From Neospora caninum Liverpool (taxonomy: Eukaryota > Apicomplexa > Conoidasida > Eucoccidiorida > Sarcocystidae): 64,000 nucleotides of DNA. This document shows, in pieces, positions 35,178 to 47,594 of this stretch. Below the pieces are notes generated by a model. The model did not search any database and was not told the origin of the DNA. It worked only from the letters and a program-made list of their open reading frames with translations. Location: assembly GCF_000208865.1 (NCBI RefSeq), contig NC_018385.1, positions 1,594,724-1,658,723 of the forward strand, given 5' to 3'. The position numbers and the translations under genes are program-made. Each line of letters starts with the position of its first letter. Positions within the stretch are counted from its first letter, which is position 1.

Positions 35178-38037
35178 ATGTATCCAGGAGGTCCCGCGCC
35201 TGCGTCAATCGTGCCCATCGACGGGTTCGCTGGCGCTTCTTCTGGGGGTTGCAATGGGTCGTGGCCGTCTCCGTGTCCTCTGTGTGCGTCGCCTCTGCTG
35301 ACTCCATCGCCGAGGTTCCCCGCGGCTCCGCAGCGCTCCCCGGCCCGGTCCCTGATAGCTCCGCGTGTTGTCCCCACAGACTTTTTGCTTCCTCCCGCAG
35401 CGAAGGGACCGTCTTCTTCGCTCAACCAGATCGATGGCTCCGTTACGGGGGATGCGAGGAGGGACAGACGGTGCGCCTGTTCCGGTCCGTATCAGCAGGA
35501 CCTGAGGAGTCGAGAGGAGAACTCCGGAAAGGCGCTGGCGGAAGGCTTGGCAGAAGTCAGCCACAGCACCACCCCGAGCCACTGCGCGTTTTGCGGAGGC
35601 ACTCAGGGAACAATTATGCAACAGCGGTTCTCTTCGTTCTTCCAGGAATCGGTCACCTGCACGTCCTCCTCGAACCAGAGCATCGACCTCCTCATCTGGG
35701 GGGTGCGCAAACTGATCGAGAGCGACTTCCCGTGTCTGTACAGCCGAAGCAGCTTGGACACCTCACGCAGCGCAGAGGACCAACTCCTCGACAGAAGCAG
35801 CTCAGATGTAAGCTAAAGCAGGAAGTGGAACAGGTCATACCGCTCAGAGTTTCTCCCTTCTCGCGATTCCCCCTCGTGTGCCTTTGCGACCGGAAAAAAG
35901 TGGAGAACTGGGTGGAGTACGATTTTCGCTGAGTGACGGAGACGCAAGGATAACGCCCCGCCAAGGCTTTGCTTACATGCCGTCTCAACCGACTCGATCC
36001 TTCGCTGATCCTTGCTTCTGAGAATTGGTCGTTCTGGAGACGACTATTTCTTTGTGAAGCACGGGGTGTCTGGGCCTCGGGGTCTGACGCATTGTCTAGC
36101 GTCTTGTTTCTCCTCTGCGTGGCATCCGTGCGCGTGGAGAGTGTACAACATTTGCGCGAAACACGTGGGCTTCCAGAGCCTATCCCTGATGTACACTGTG
36201 TGCGCAGTTGAAGACCCCCTCTTCCGTCTTTAACTGTGTCTGTTCATCGCTTTCCGGCCTTTCCTCCCTGCCATCCCCCCTGGTCTTACCGCTGTCCACG
36301 TGTTCTTCACGTTGCTTTCCTTCTTCCCCAAACAGCCCCCGTGAGGTGCTTGCGTCGCTCGCCGTCTTTCTCTCTTCTCCCTTCTGCCGCGCATGCATGT
36401 TCGTCTTCTCTCTTCCAAAGCCTCCTCCACTGGCACGTCGACAGAGCGCCCTGCTTCCCGTGTCCCCCTGTTGGCTTCTACATTCTCTCAGGATTTGTGC
36501 CTCTCCTCTCCCGCTCTGTGCCTCCTCCCGTTCTGTGGCCAGCGTCTCTCCCTCTCTGTCTGCGTCGTGTGAGTGCGTCTGTTCTGTCATCCGTTTTGTC
36601 CGGTTCCTGTTCGCTGTGTGCAGTCGGAAAAGTGCTGCGGGTCGCAAGTGTCGCCGCCGGAGACGGAGAGCAACGCGCTCCCGTCGACCTCTGAGCAGAC
36701 TCCCACGCACGGGCTGAAGAGTCCCGCCGTGCCGGACACAGACTCGCCGGCTGTCTCGGCTTTGCCGTTTCAGGTGTACCCTTTCGGGCGGGCTCTATCT
36801 GCCCCGGTCCTGGGTGACTGCTGGTGCGGCGGCGGGGCGAATGCAGGCGGCGTCTCCTGCGAGGAGCGACAGATCGTGGTTGTCTCTGTGGAGGGGAACC
36901 GCCAGCGCGACCGCTCCGTCCTGAAGTGGATTCGCAACAACGTGCTTAAATCTGGCGACGTTGTCGTCCTCGTCACTGCCTGGGAACGCGCAGAAGACCC
37001 GAAATACCTCAAGGTTCCCGGCATGATTCTCAACTCGTACCTCGACGCCTCCAGCTACAATATCGCGATGGTCAGCAAACTCAGTGGACGCCTGAAACAC
37101 CTCGCCTCTGCGCTCCTCTCCGACTGCCGCGTCTATCCACTCATCGTCCCTCTCCGTAAGCGAAAAACCACGAAAAAGAGGCGCCGCGGTGCTCGTGGCG
37201 CCGACTCGCAGATGTGTGTGTATGGGTTGGTTGGCTTTTCATGCGCTCGGCAGCGAAAAAGAAAAACGGAAACGTGCACACCGGTAAAGCAGGAGAAATG
37301 CCACATGCGGTTGTCCTCGATGCTGTCGTGACGGGGCACCAGAAAAAAGGGAAAGACGAAGCGGCAATGTAGGCAGTGCCGGTGTTTTTGTACAAGTGGT
37401 GTCTTCCAGAGAAATAGGGCTGTTGCATGTCCAGGCCGCTACTGTGTCTGCGTGTGGAGATACGCTCACGATGTCTAGGGTTCTTTCGGGAAGGTGCCAA
37501 GGGAGCGGCAGCGGATAAATCCCACTCACAAGAAGCCTAAGCGTGCTTTCAAAATACATGTGCATGGATAGATGTGTGTTTTGGTGTATGCAAGTGCATG
37601 CTTGTGGGAGGGGAGGGCTGAGTTCCTGCAGAACGCACAAAGCCCCCGTTTCTCGACACACACAACCACACACATCTATATGTCTACTTTTGCATGCGCG
37701 TATGTTGGAAAAGGTCACGGCTCTCGGAGGTTTGGTAGCGCGTGGCACGAGTCTTTCTGCCTTCTTGGCAGGGGCGCCGCTGATCTTTCGACTTTTGCTC
37801 TCTCCCTCGAGGACCACGAATTCTATCGCATCTCGGGTGTGTATGTGTGTGTCGTCAGCGCGGGTGAACAAAACTTCGGTGGGGAACCTGCTCTGCCAGT
37901 GCTCGAGCGACTTGCAAGCAGACGCTCTCGTGGTGGGTTCGCACGGCCACACGTCGCTACGGCAGGTGATCTGCGGCTCAGTCTCTCGCCACGTCCGGGC
38001 GCATGCAACTTGCAAAGTCGTGCTGCCCCGAGTCTGA
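35178..38037 (+). CDS. Universal stress protein (USP) domain protein with Cys-rich N-terminus, 446 aa
   Basis: Exons are 35178-35807, 36624-37155 and 37859-38037. The start ATG 35178 (GCGAAATG) is the only ATG in its open frame before exon 1's conserved part. The first 280 residues have Cys pairs (CPLC, CACS, CAFC) and Ser/Pro stretches and match nothing I know. The C-terminal 155 residues are a UspA fold: a first strand QIVVVSVEGN (293-302), a second VVVLVTAW, and the nucleotide-binding signature G414-x2-G417-x9-G427-S428 in GSHGHTSLRQVICGS, followed by the usual final strand CKVVLPRV. The last two introns interrupt the fold at a point where family members vary, and splicing restores it. The acidic residue after strand 1, usually Asp, is Glu here. 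Such domains bind ATP or AMP and act in stress responses; the partner and trigger are unknown. Confidence 0.88.
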
Positions 38038-39744
38038 GAGGAACGAGAGAAGGCGGGAGCAGACCACCGTTTCGTTTCCGGCGCCTCTGCTTCCTCAGCG
38101 CGATTTGGGGAGCCTTGCTTTCCCCTGTACATTTCTGCATATATTTTGTGTTTTCGACGACCGTGCCCGTGTGACGTGAAGTGTATGTGTACTATATACG
38201 TGTGTGTATATATGTGTATACGTGTGTGTGTATACATGTCTGTTGATTTCGTGCGAGGAATGCGTTGCGTGTTCCTAGACTCCCGTCTCCCGCTTTTTTT
38301 GTCGTGTGATGTGCCAAAATGGCCTGTCTGTGATATAACGCGGAGCGCGCAGTTTTTCTGCTCTCTGCACCCTTTTGTTCTCCGGGCCTCTTTTTCGTGT
38401 GGGGGTGGCGGAACGAAGATCGGCGCGGGCGTTTCTCTGCAGGGCCCACTTTCTCAGTCGTGCTCAAAAATGTGGTTCAACGAAGAGCCCCCACCCCCGT
38501 TGGATTCGCGTGTACCCCGCGCGAGCTGTCGCTGCAGGCGACGGACCGTCTGGGCGCCGCGACCCCGCCGGTGGGGAAGGCACTCCCCCCATTTTTTGTG
38601 TTCGTCCTACCGATGCTCCATTTTTCTTGCTGGCGGACTTCTCAGCGCCGACGCAGGGAGGAGGCCAAGAAAACGCTTGCATTTCATTTGCTCTTTTTTA
38701 ACGAAACACACGGCCCTATGGGTGTGTGCGTGTCGTGTGTTGGGATTCGTGTGTGTGCGCGTTGGGAGCGCGTGATGGACTTGTGTTCCTTTTTTTCAGA
38801 AAGAGACTAAGAGGGAAGGAGGAGAGAGACAAGACGCGCTGGAGCAAAGAAGCCAGGCGGAGAATCGCCGTCAAGTCCCGTGCTCAGCTCTCTTCCCTCG
38901 CGGTGCGTTGTGTGTCTCCGGCGTGTGAGGCCGTGTGAGGGCCTGGTTCTTCTTCGCGCTGTGCCATCGGCATTTAGGATACGTGCAGCAGGGAAGAAGA
39001 CGGCGCGTCGTCTCTTCAAAAAATTGTGTTTTTTTTCCGTTGCGTGGCTGTGTCGACACTAGCTCCTCTTCCGCTTATGTGTGCTGTGGGAACGAAACAC
39101 CTTCGTGTCTAGAATTACGTGGATGTTCAAATCACCGAAGAAGTCCCGACGCAGGCGGTTTCGCTTTGCATTTTCTGTTGCGTGTGGATAGTGTGAGAAA
39201 AGAGCAGCGACACGTGCTCTCGACTCATTCGTGAACGTGTCCTCTATTTTAAGCGCCTCTGTGTACACACCGACTCAAGACTGGGCTCTCGCTTTCCTCT
39301 CCGATCCTCTAATGGTGCGGCGGGTGTGTACAGAGGCGCTGGCGTGTGCTTGTGTAAACCTGTTTTTTATGCGCGTTTATTTTATTTTTCGTGCGATTTG
39401 GTGAAAAGGCGGGGGTGAGAGGGGCGCGGACAGGTTTTCTCGAGTTGCGAGTTTTGGAGACGTCTGGGACGGGCGACACGGCGGTTCGTGCAGCAGTGAC
39501 GTGCGACTCGCGCGTTTCGGCTGTGGTCTTCTCCCCCCCGAGAGAGGACGAAAGAAATCTTCGGGAGCGTCGAATTTGTCGTCCGAGAGTGAAGATCCGA
39601 TTTCGCATCCGAGACGACCGAAAATAGCAGACGGGTTCTGTGCTGCCTCTTGTAACAGTTTGTATCCCTGTGCGTGAAATATCCCCTCGACTGATGCGAC
39701 GGTCGACTAGGGGGGGCGCCGAACGAGACGACACTTGATGCTTG

Positions 39745-39760
39745 GGGTGTACGTACACCC
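39745..39760. repeat. 16-bp perfect palindrome GGGTGTACGTACACCC
   Basis: It is the most perfect member of a recurring family, consensus GGTGTAYRTACACC. Other members in this window are at 48490-48503, 50610-50623, 57207-57222, 58319-58334 and 61532-61543. It could be a transcription factor site for a dimeric protein or a small dispersed repeat. Confidence 0.7.
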
Positions 39761-40780
39761 GACACACAGAGTGACCAGTGAGACCCAGGACCGCATGCTG
39801 CCCTGGTGGAGGCGTTTCAGCCGGGTTTCCGGTGGAAATCGTGTGCCAGGAAAGGCCCAGCGCGTCCGTTCTTCGGTTGGGTGTACGCGTAGAATGGTGT
39901 CGGGAGGACGGAACCTCTCGTGGACGACTGCGTCCTGTCTTCCCTGTACAGGAGATTTATGGAAGGGGTCGGTCTCGTGACCTGGCGGTTGTGCCAAGAA
40001 GTGACTGTGTAGCAGTCTTTCGTGCGACTATTGATGACACATTCGAAACTGAAGGCATTTTCCGGTCCGTGGACCGCGTGTGCCGAGTGTCCTGTTTGGC
40101 GTTCTGGCTGCCTCTCTGGGGCAGAAAATCCACAGAAGTGGAAGGCTTTTTCGAGCGCATCTCTCTGGGGATTTGCATCAACATTCAGAGAGAAGAACAT
40201 GGCGTGCTCCGTTTTCTCTCTGGTGGCTGCAACGACGGCTGGAGAGACAGTGCAAAAGCGTCGCGGCAGAGACAGAGAACGCTTGCGTGTTTTTACGTCG
40301 AAGAACATTGCGTTGCATGTAGCCCTCACTGTCCTCTCTCTCGTCCACTTCCGTCGCGGACGTGTGTCCGTTCCCGTGGTGTTCACGAGGCAGATGTCTT
40401 TCCTGTAAAAATGCAATGTCGTGTGTGCCTAGTCTACTTCTCCCTCTTTCCGTGTGTTTTATGTCCGTGAAAAACCTCCCTTGAGGGAGACTACACGCAT
40501 GCCGTGTGCAACATCCTCGCGTGCGCGACTAGAGAGAGTCAATGCGTGTGTGTGTGTGACGGCCTGCGCCAAAGAAAAGGCGCTTCGCACCTCTCCCTTC
40601 TTCCCACCCGTCGCCCCCGCCCCTCCTCCCCCACACGCGGGTCTTACCTAGGCAGGCGGGACGGCAACACGGCACACGAGATCCTCGTCGCACCCAGCGA
40701 AGAGCTGGCGACTACACGGCGCAGCTAATCTGTACACTGCGTAGAATCTTTCGGCAGGGAATCTCTCAGCCGCGAGACAG

Positions 40781-40801
40781 GTTCTTTATGATTGCTGTAC
40801 A
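40781..40801 (-). repeat. cox1-like 21-mer, probable mitochondrial DNA fragment
   Basis: These 21 bases are the exact reverse complement of 61752-61772, where they encode the N-H-K-E start of a cox1-like reading frame. A chance match of this length within 64 kb is very unlikely. It is probably a small nuclear copy of mitochondrial DNA; the flanking bases do not match the other copy. Confidence 0.55.
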
Positions 40802-41762
40802 CCACCACCCCACTACCCCCGCCGCACACGCCAGCAGTCGGGGAGCGTCCCAGCACAGACATTCAAGCACTCTCGAGGCGCACTCGCAAAAGTGAATCTT
40901 TTCCGCAATTCTCGGCCGGTCCGACAGCGGCAAAAGGGAAGTGAGGCGCCTCAAAAAGCCCAACTCGTGCAAGATGAAAACACGTAGCGAAGCTTCGACA
41001 GGCTGCCTGCCTTTTATAGCAGCCTTGGAATTGCCCGGCGGCAGAAACTACGGAACGCCCTCACATACGATACTTCGGAGTTCTTTTCAGGCGCCGTGGA
41101 TCCTTTGTTGCGTTCGCAACTAGAAAGTCAGCACGAGAATAGGAACGCCACGGAGGCACGACACAAGAGAAGATGGAAGCTGAGGAAAGCGACGCAGAAA
41201 AGAAGAAAAGAGCAAGTGTGTTTATGTTCTGACAACGCCACACTTCGTGGAATCCCTTCGGCGAAGCCAAGAGCGAGCGCAATGACAAAACACGTGACAT
41301 GAAGGTTTGCACACCTCGAAACCAAAGGCCGCAACAAAGGCCTCTCAACGATACAGCGAGAAGGAAGCGTCAGGGGAACACGCGTCGTTTTTTATAGCGC
41401 TTTGCTGTCAGTCTGTGTTCCGCCCAGACGCGCGCCTTCGCTCGCGGCAGTCGTTACGGGATCCAAGGTATACTGTGCTTTTCACGGCTATGTTACGTGC
41501 ACTTTGTATCGTGGTGTCCAGCGCCTATTTAGAAAGCCAACGAGCTCAGCTGTCGATACACCCGGGGACCCGGCGCACAAAACGTGCACTCAACGAAAGT
41601 GAAAACAGAGCAGTTCACAACCGCTTCGTCCGTTGATTCAGTTTTACCTTTCGTCTGCCTCCGTGGATCGGTGGCGAGTTCGAAACTTCGCGAATCCTGT
41701 TTGAACCGTTTCGTCCCTACAAGTTGAGCCTCTTCTTCGCGCGACGCTCCGCTCTCCCGCAT

Positions 41763-44700
41763 TCACGCGTTTTTTGGCTGCGGTTGCGTATGCGGCTCTG
41801 CCTGTCTTCTTCGAAGAGCGTCGGTGAACAGAACGCTCTGCGCCCATCCCGCGAAGACACCAAATCGCCGCTGGTAAAAACTCTGCATCGCGCAGTAGAG
41901 GCCGTCAGACAAATTCGAGAACTTCTCGCCACGCGTCCCGGAACGACAAAAACTTTGAACCGCTCCAGGAGAGAGCGGAAAGGCAGATGCCAATGAGACA
42001 GCAGAAGAGGAAGAAGAGGAAGAAGAGGAAGATGGACAAGAGGAAGAAGTTGGAGAAGATGATGAGGGACGCGACTTTCGCTCATCAAGCGAGACCCGCC
42101 ATATTCTCTCGAGTGGCGTTGGAGCCTGCTCTTTTGTCGCTGTCCCCTTCTCTGTTTTCTTCCTGTCTTGCTGTTCTTTCAACGCGTCACGAAGAAATTT
42201 GTGGAATTCCACATCCCTCTGGGCATGTTGAAGAAGGTGCGTGTCAACGGGCCAGCACGCCCAGCATCTCAGCGAGTAGAGCGCAATACAGTCGGCGACT
42301 TTGCGTCCGATGCCTCTAAGGATTGACGCGAGAAAGCCAAAGGGAGAAAGCACAGAGAAAACCATGAAGAAAAGAAGGAAACGCAGAGAGAAAAACGAAA
42401 TCAAAGGAGAGTCGGCGAACAGGAGGGCACCGAATGCAGAAGGAAGAGACAGACTGCGGAGTCGTGGAGAAAAACAAAACAAGTTGAAACCGACGCAGGA
42501 GCAATCAGGGCCCAACTCCACAGGGAAATGCATGTTTAATTCCTTTTGTTCACACACACACACACACGTACCAAATAAATATACATAATACCATACATCA
42601 ATGGACGCTTGTATGTATGGGTATACATGTATACATAAATATATATATATATATACATAAATATATATAGTCTTGGGTTCATCACATGGAAGCGAAGTGG
42701 TTGAACACTGCGATGTATGGAAAACGGAAGGCAACCGAGAGCGACACACTGCTGTAGGTTGAAGGACTTCTCCAGGACTTGTTTCTTACGCGAACGGCAG
42801 AAGAGCGTCTCGAATTTCTCTCTCCACTGCAAAGACCGAGTCTTCACTTTCTTCTGCGTCGGGGTTGTCTTTTCTCCTGCGTGCTTTCTGCTGGAGAGAC
42901 AGAAGGAAGGTGTCTCCTCCGAGGGCGTCGAGGGCCTTGGCTGCCGAGAGCAGAAGCCTGGCGCGGTACCCGAGACCTGCGCGAAAAAGACACACTCGGT
43001 TCTCCAGCTGCGTGACAAATTCTCCTGCGTCTGTCGTCCTTGCCAGTTTGTTCTGTGAGGTTTCCGCTGGGGCGCCCGTCGCCACTCACCGAGCTTCTTC
43101 AGGTCTTCTTCTGTCGCGCGCGCGAGGGACGAACAAGAGGGAAACGCATGCCACGTGAGTTGCGGCGTAGAGGCGAGCAGGATCGGGATATCTCGGAGGT
43201 TGACCCGAATGGCGTCGGAGCGTGCTACCTTCGCAGAAACGAAGGAGACGCTCGAGGCAAAGGCGAACGGAGCGGAACCAGGCGACGAGAGAGCAGAGGC
43301 AGAACGAGAAGGAAGGCAAGGCGCTGGCGAAGAAGACGAGAGAGAGAAAGACGCACCCTGGACCTTGATAGGAAGGGAAGAATCAGACAGGCCTCTCTCT
43401 TTCTCGCTGCGCCTCTCTCCTTGTCCTTCTTCGCCTACCTCGAGGCTTTCCTGCGCTCTCTTTTTGTCTTTCCTGTCTCCGTCCCCACTGCCCGTGACGA
43501 GGAGGTCACCGTACGAGTTGCGCAAGGCCCGCACCATTTGCGCAATCCTGAGCGGCGGCGACACCCGAGAAGATACGCGCCAAGTTTGTCAGGCACGAGG
43601 GGTGCCCAGGAGGCAGTCGAGAGAGAATGCGCATCCAGAGGGGACAACTCGAAACCGAGCCACAAAACGAGGCGGGCGGGGAAACGCGATTTCAAGAAAC
43701 CACCACGGCACTCGAAATTCCCCCAAATATCCCAAATCCACAACGGCCGACACACATAGGGCGAGACGAATCGTGTGCATCGAGAGCGGAGGAAATCTAT
43801 GTCTCTCGCGCTGAACAAAAAATGCTTTCTACCGGCGCCTCCTCTAAATCCCGTATGTACAGCCAAATATCTCTCTATCACCTTGTATCTAAATCTCTAG
43901 CTGTATCACTCTCCACCTCAATCTGTGTATCTCCCTGGTGTGTGTATCGGTCAGGCCCTCTGAGTCGCTCGACAGTCCTCCTTCCCTGACTCGCCCCTGA
44001 GCTTTTGGGGCTCCGCTGTATTCGTTTTTTCACTGTCTGGGGAAAGGCAGAGTTTCTGCCGGAGGGGACTCTGCGAAAAAACAAGATCTCCGGTTTCGGC
44101 TTCTGCTCACCGCGGCACGTTGTTGTTCGAGGAGCAGAGAAAGGAGAAAAAACACTCTACGACGGGAATTTGCAGAACGCGCCCCACGCCTGAGGACCTG
44201 TCTCTTGTCCCGTTCTCTTCGCCGACCGCCGCTTCCTGCGTCGCTTTCCCGCGACCGCTCTCGTTCTTCTCGTCAACCGTTTGGGCCTTGATCCGTTTCT
44301 GCTTCGCTTGCCGAGCGGGCGCCGCCACGGCACCTCCGGATGCTCCAGCGACAGACGCAGACCCGTGCACGGTTTCCTTGCGAGTTTCCCACCTGAAGAA
44401 AGGAGACAGATAAAAAGAGAGACTGGACGAGAGAGTGGATGGACAGAAAGACGACGCGCGTTGATAAAGAGAAAGAGAGAGGACTGCAAGTTGTGCAGCA
44501 CTCAAGAAAGAGACGCAGTCGAGGTGCGTGAGAATCAGAAAACACGGACAAGTGGTGAACGAAAACAACAGACGCTGCGTTCGGGAAGCCTACACAGGAG
44601 AGCGCGAGGGAAGAGGAGACACGGAGAAGGACATGCCGGAAGAAGAAAAGGGGAAGTCACGTTGAAAAGAAGACGGGGAAAAACAAACGAAAAACCAACG

Positions 44701-46402
44701 TAAAAGAGAGGAAAGCCTCGTGTGGCGTGTTGGCTCTGCTTCGTGATTTCGCCCCCGTCCAAGTCGCCTCGCCTTTGTGCGCGCGCGCGCATCCTTACTG
44801 CTTTCGCAACTCGACAAGTGACACATCCAAGTTGAAAAACGCTCTCAGCGCCTCTACTTCGCGTTCTTCCTCTGTCCTGTCGAAATCCCTTTCCGGTCTT
44901 CTCGCCGCGTCTCCTCCCTCGTCTCCCTCGCCTGCTTTGACCCCGAGGCGCTGCGCTGCCGCCGCATTCGCCTTTCGTGTGTCGCTGTACATACACCTGA
45001 AGGAGCCGGCAGACCGAGACGCAACCCGAGGAGACAGGGAAGGGTGCGGACGCAGACAGACCGGGGACTGAGGGCGATATGGCGAAGGGGAAAGAGAGAC
45101 GAGGGCGAGACACATCTTCGTAGGCGGCGACAGACGGCGAGAGCAAAGGGCGTGAAAGAGAGGGAAGCTCAGAGAGGAAAACACAGAGACGAAAGAAGGT
45201 AGGCACGTGCGCAGGAAGTTGAGGAAGGACCAAACGTGCGCATGGCTCGAGAGGCGAAGAAGAGACAGCAGACAATGCAATCGAAACGAATCGTAGCCCG
45301 TGCAAAGATGGAACGTAATGCAGCGGAATCCTCTACGTCGTCACGGAAGCAGCGCACATCGGAAAGAAAGCGACAAGAACGAGGAGTCAAACTGAAGAGG
45401 AGTATGAATGATGAGCAGCATCGAGATAGAGAGAAAGATTCAGCGAGACGGAGGGAAGGATTTAGGGAGCAAGACGCAGGAGGGAAGAGGGAGACGGTCA
45501 AGGACGAGCGAGAGAAAACACGGACCTGTAAAGAGTTGTGGTTGGCGTTTGCATGATTTGGAAGACCCTGCGGCCAACGAGGCCTTCCCAGAGGAGGGCG
45601 GAACTTTGACCGATGCGTGTAAACTGGAAGGTTTGTCCTGAGAAGAAGAAAAACGTCTTCTTTAGAGAGCGTCGCGAGTACGGAGCGAGAGACTGCAAAG
45701 GCGTACCCGACGAAGCGGCGTTTCTCCGGTACAGTGAAGGATCTTGAGGTGGATTCTCGCGGTCTCGGCTTCACGAGAGAAAAGAAATCACCGAGAGACA
45801 TAGAGGCGCGGAGTCCCCTGCGAAAGCTTCGTGGAGAATCTAACCCCTGAGTTTCTGACACAGGAAAGTTTGACAGAAGTCTCACCTGTCGTGAGGCAGT
45901 GCTCGGGCCTCAGCTCCTCAGCCGTGACGCACAGATTCCTCCAGTTCGCTTCTCGCAAGCGCGAGAGGGGAAGAAAGACTTCTTCAGACTCGGAGACAGA
46001 AGAGGGAGAAGAAGAAGGAGATGAAGGAGAAGGAGAAGAAGGGGATGGAGAAGAAGGAGAAGGAGATGGAGAAGAAGGAGATGGAGAATAGGGAGAAGGA
46101 GATGGAGAAGAAGGAGAAGGAGAAGGAGCAAAAGAAGAAGGAGAGGTTGACAGAGAAGACGCTCGGGTTGAGAGGGAATCAGAAGACGAAGGACGCATCG
46201 GACGAGCGGCTCGGTGAGGCCGACCAGCTTTCGCTTTCCGTCCACGTTGCCCCGCGCTCGGTTCCTCTTCCTGCTGGGTCTCTTTCGTTTTGCTTTCGCG
46301 TTCTCCTGCCCTCGGGTTCGCCCCTCCGAATGTCTCCTTTCTGGTTCGCGTCCTCGAGCCTCTTGGCCGCTCCAGGGACGCGCCGGCCGCCGGCCTTTTC
46401 AT
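41763..46402 (-). CDS. OGG1: 8-oxoguanine DNA glycosylase/AP lyase, 768 aa
   Basis: Seven minus-strand exons: 46402-45886, 45637-45526, 44996-44799, 44392-44111, 43547-43090, 42976-42790 and 42315-41763. Every junction recreates the family sequence: CLTTG+QTFQF, SLVELRK+QW, SSNNNVP+RIAQMV, KKLG+LGYRAR, LLPF+AGIGRKVADC. The enzyme removes 8-oxoguanine opposite C in base excision repair, in the nucleus and possibly the mitochondrion. The helix-hairpin-helix GIGRKVADC carries the catalytic lysine (K590), and WPVDTH carries the aspartate (D609); their spacing of 19 equals that of human K249/D268. The C-terminus GVFAGWAQSVLFTDALR is also typical. Human OGG1 has about 345 residues. The extra length lies in a Ser/Pro-rich N-terminus, in acidic or Ser-rich insertions in exons 3-5, and in a poly-Ser insertion before the C-terminus. 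ATG 46402 is the best start; the frame stays open upstream, so an additional leader is possible. Confidence 0.94.
42551..42669. repeat. CA and TA microsatellites in an OGG1 intron
   Basis: A (CA)n tract at about 42551-42567 and a (TA)n tract at about 42638-42669 lie inside the intron between OGG1 exons 6 and 7 (42316-42789). Confidence 0.8.
46002..46140. repeat. GAAGAAGGAGAAGGAGAT-type purine repeat
   Basis: This imperfect repeat on the plus strand is coding on the minus strand, giving an S-P-S-S-P-S-P-S-rich segment in OGG1 exon 1. It is the inverted counterpart of the pyrimidine repeat at 47950-48225 in the divergent neighbour gene. Confidence 0.85.
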
Positions 46403-47594
46403 CTCGGAATTTAAAGAGGAGCGACGAGAGGAAGTTCCCCTGTGAGCGCCGCTGCGGCGGAAAGCGCGAAGAAAAGACACCGGCGAGACAGCGGACGCCA
46501 GCGACGGAAAGCGCGATACAGGAGGAGAGGTGAAAGCCGAGACACCAAAAGAGACAGGAGAAGAGAGAGAAGAGAGAGAGGTAGAGACAGAAGAACAGAG
46601 AGAAGAAGAGAGAGAGAAAGACAGAGAGGAAGAGACGGAAGAAGACCAACACAGGGAGACAAAGAGAGACAGGAGATTAATGAAGAAGGGAAAACGAGGA
46701 TGGAATGCCAGCATGAAGAGAGAACTGGACAGAGGGCCAGGACGCGAAGTGAGCCGCTCGAGGTTGCGGGTCCCGTGTTTTGGACGCGGCGGGGTTTTGA
46801 ATCTTTCCAGCGAGGAAGCGAAGAAGAAATTGGTTTTTTCTCGGAGTGGAAATCGCAAGAAAGCCAAACGCGACGCTCGTTGGCAGACGCAGCTTCTGTA
46901 CAGTTCAGGGAAATTTCGGAGGTTTTCGTGCGTGCCTTGCCCAGCGCTCTGTCTTCTCGCTCCACTGCTTTCTTGAAATGCGACAGAGCGTGGCGACGAG
47001 ACGAAGCAAGAACGAGGCAAAAAATGTTACTGGAAAAAGAAACAGTGCCTTTTTTAACGGACACAGTACAGCCCTTTTCTCTGAAAAGAAAACACACACC
47101 GCGCATGCAACAAAAACACTGCATGCACAGGAGACGTGGAATTGCAGGTGGTGTGTGCATGACCTGCCGCGTCTCTTTCTCACTGTGTCTCCTCGTTGTG
47201 TCTCCTCCCTTCTGTCTCCTCCCTTTGTCTCCCTTCCCCCTCTTTTTCCTCACTTTCTGTCTCTTTCTTTCGGGTTTTTCTGTCGCGGCTTCGATGCCGG
47301 CGGACCGTTTGATTTTCAGGGCGCTCTCTGTGCCGTCGGAAAGGAGGCGGAAGAAACCGCAATGCTCTTTTCTCTCGCCTTTCCCGTCCACTACACAAGG
47401 CATTAGTCAGGAGAAAAAATCGAGCAAAATAGAAAAGAGACGTTCACGTGCTTTCGGTCAGAGAGAGAGGTGTCTTTGGTTCTTTTTCCCTTGCATCTCC
47501 CGGCATTTCTCTGCCTCTCGCTTTCGCTCAGGTCGCATGCGCCGCTTCCCCTGCTTTTGTCTGAATTTGATCTTCTCTTTTCCCTCTCCTCGTG
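46403..47594. other. Divergent promoter region, OGG1 / 459-aa gene
   Basis: About 1.2 kb separates the two start codons. The left part is purine-rich on the plus strand (about 46540-46640). Three GCATGC words lie between 47100 and 47160, two of them 20 bases apart. A plus-strand ORF (46442-47665) crosses the region, but its Arg/Glu repeats and lack of family resemblance suggest it is not a gene. Confidence 0.5.

Larger units (their letters stand above)
38038..41762. other. Convergent intergenic region with repeats
   Basis: The USP gene (+) and OGG1 (-) end towards each other across 3.7 kb. A TG/TA-rich microsatellite lies near 38183-38240. A T-rich tract ending in CAG near 38790-38800 resembles a 3' splice site and might belong to a spliced 3' UTR. 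The stretch also contains a perfect palindrome at 39745-39760 and a cox1-like 21-mer at 40781-40801, both listed separately. No protein gene is supported. Confidence 0.45.

Noticed and set aside
45169..45885. Alternative OGG1 second exon (S-F-R-R / F-V-G-Y-A frame)
   Set aside because: It cannot be joined in phase with exon 1 and lacks the G-Q-(S/T)-F motif. The exon at 45637-45526 gives CLTTGQTFQF with exact phase.
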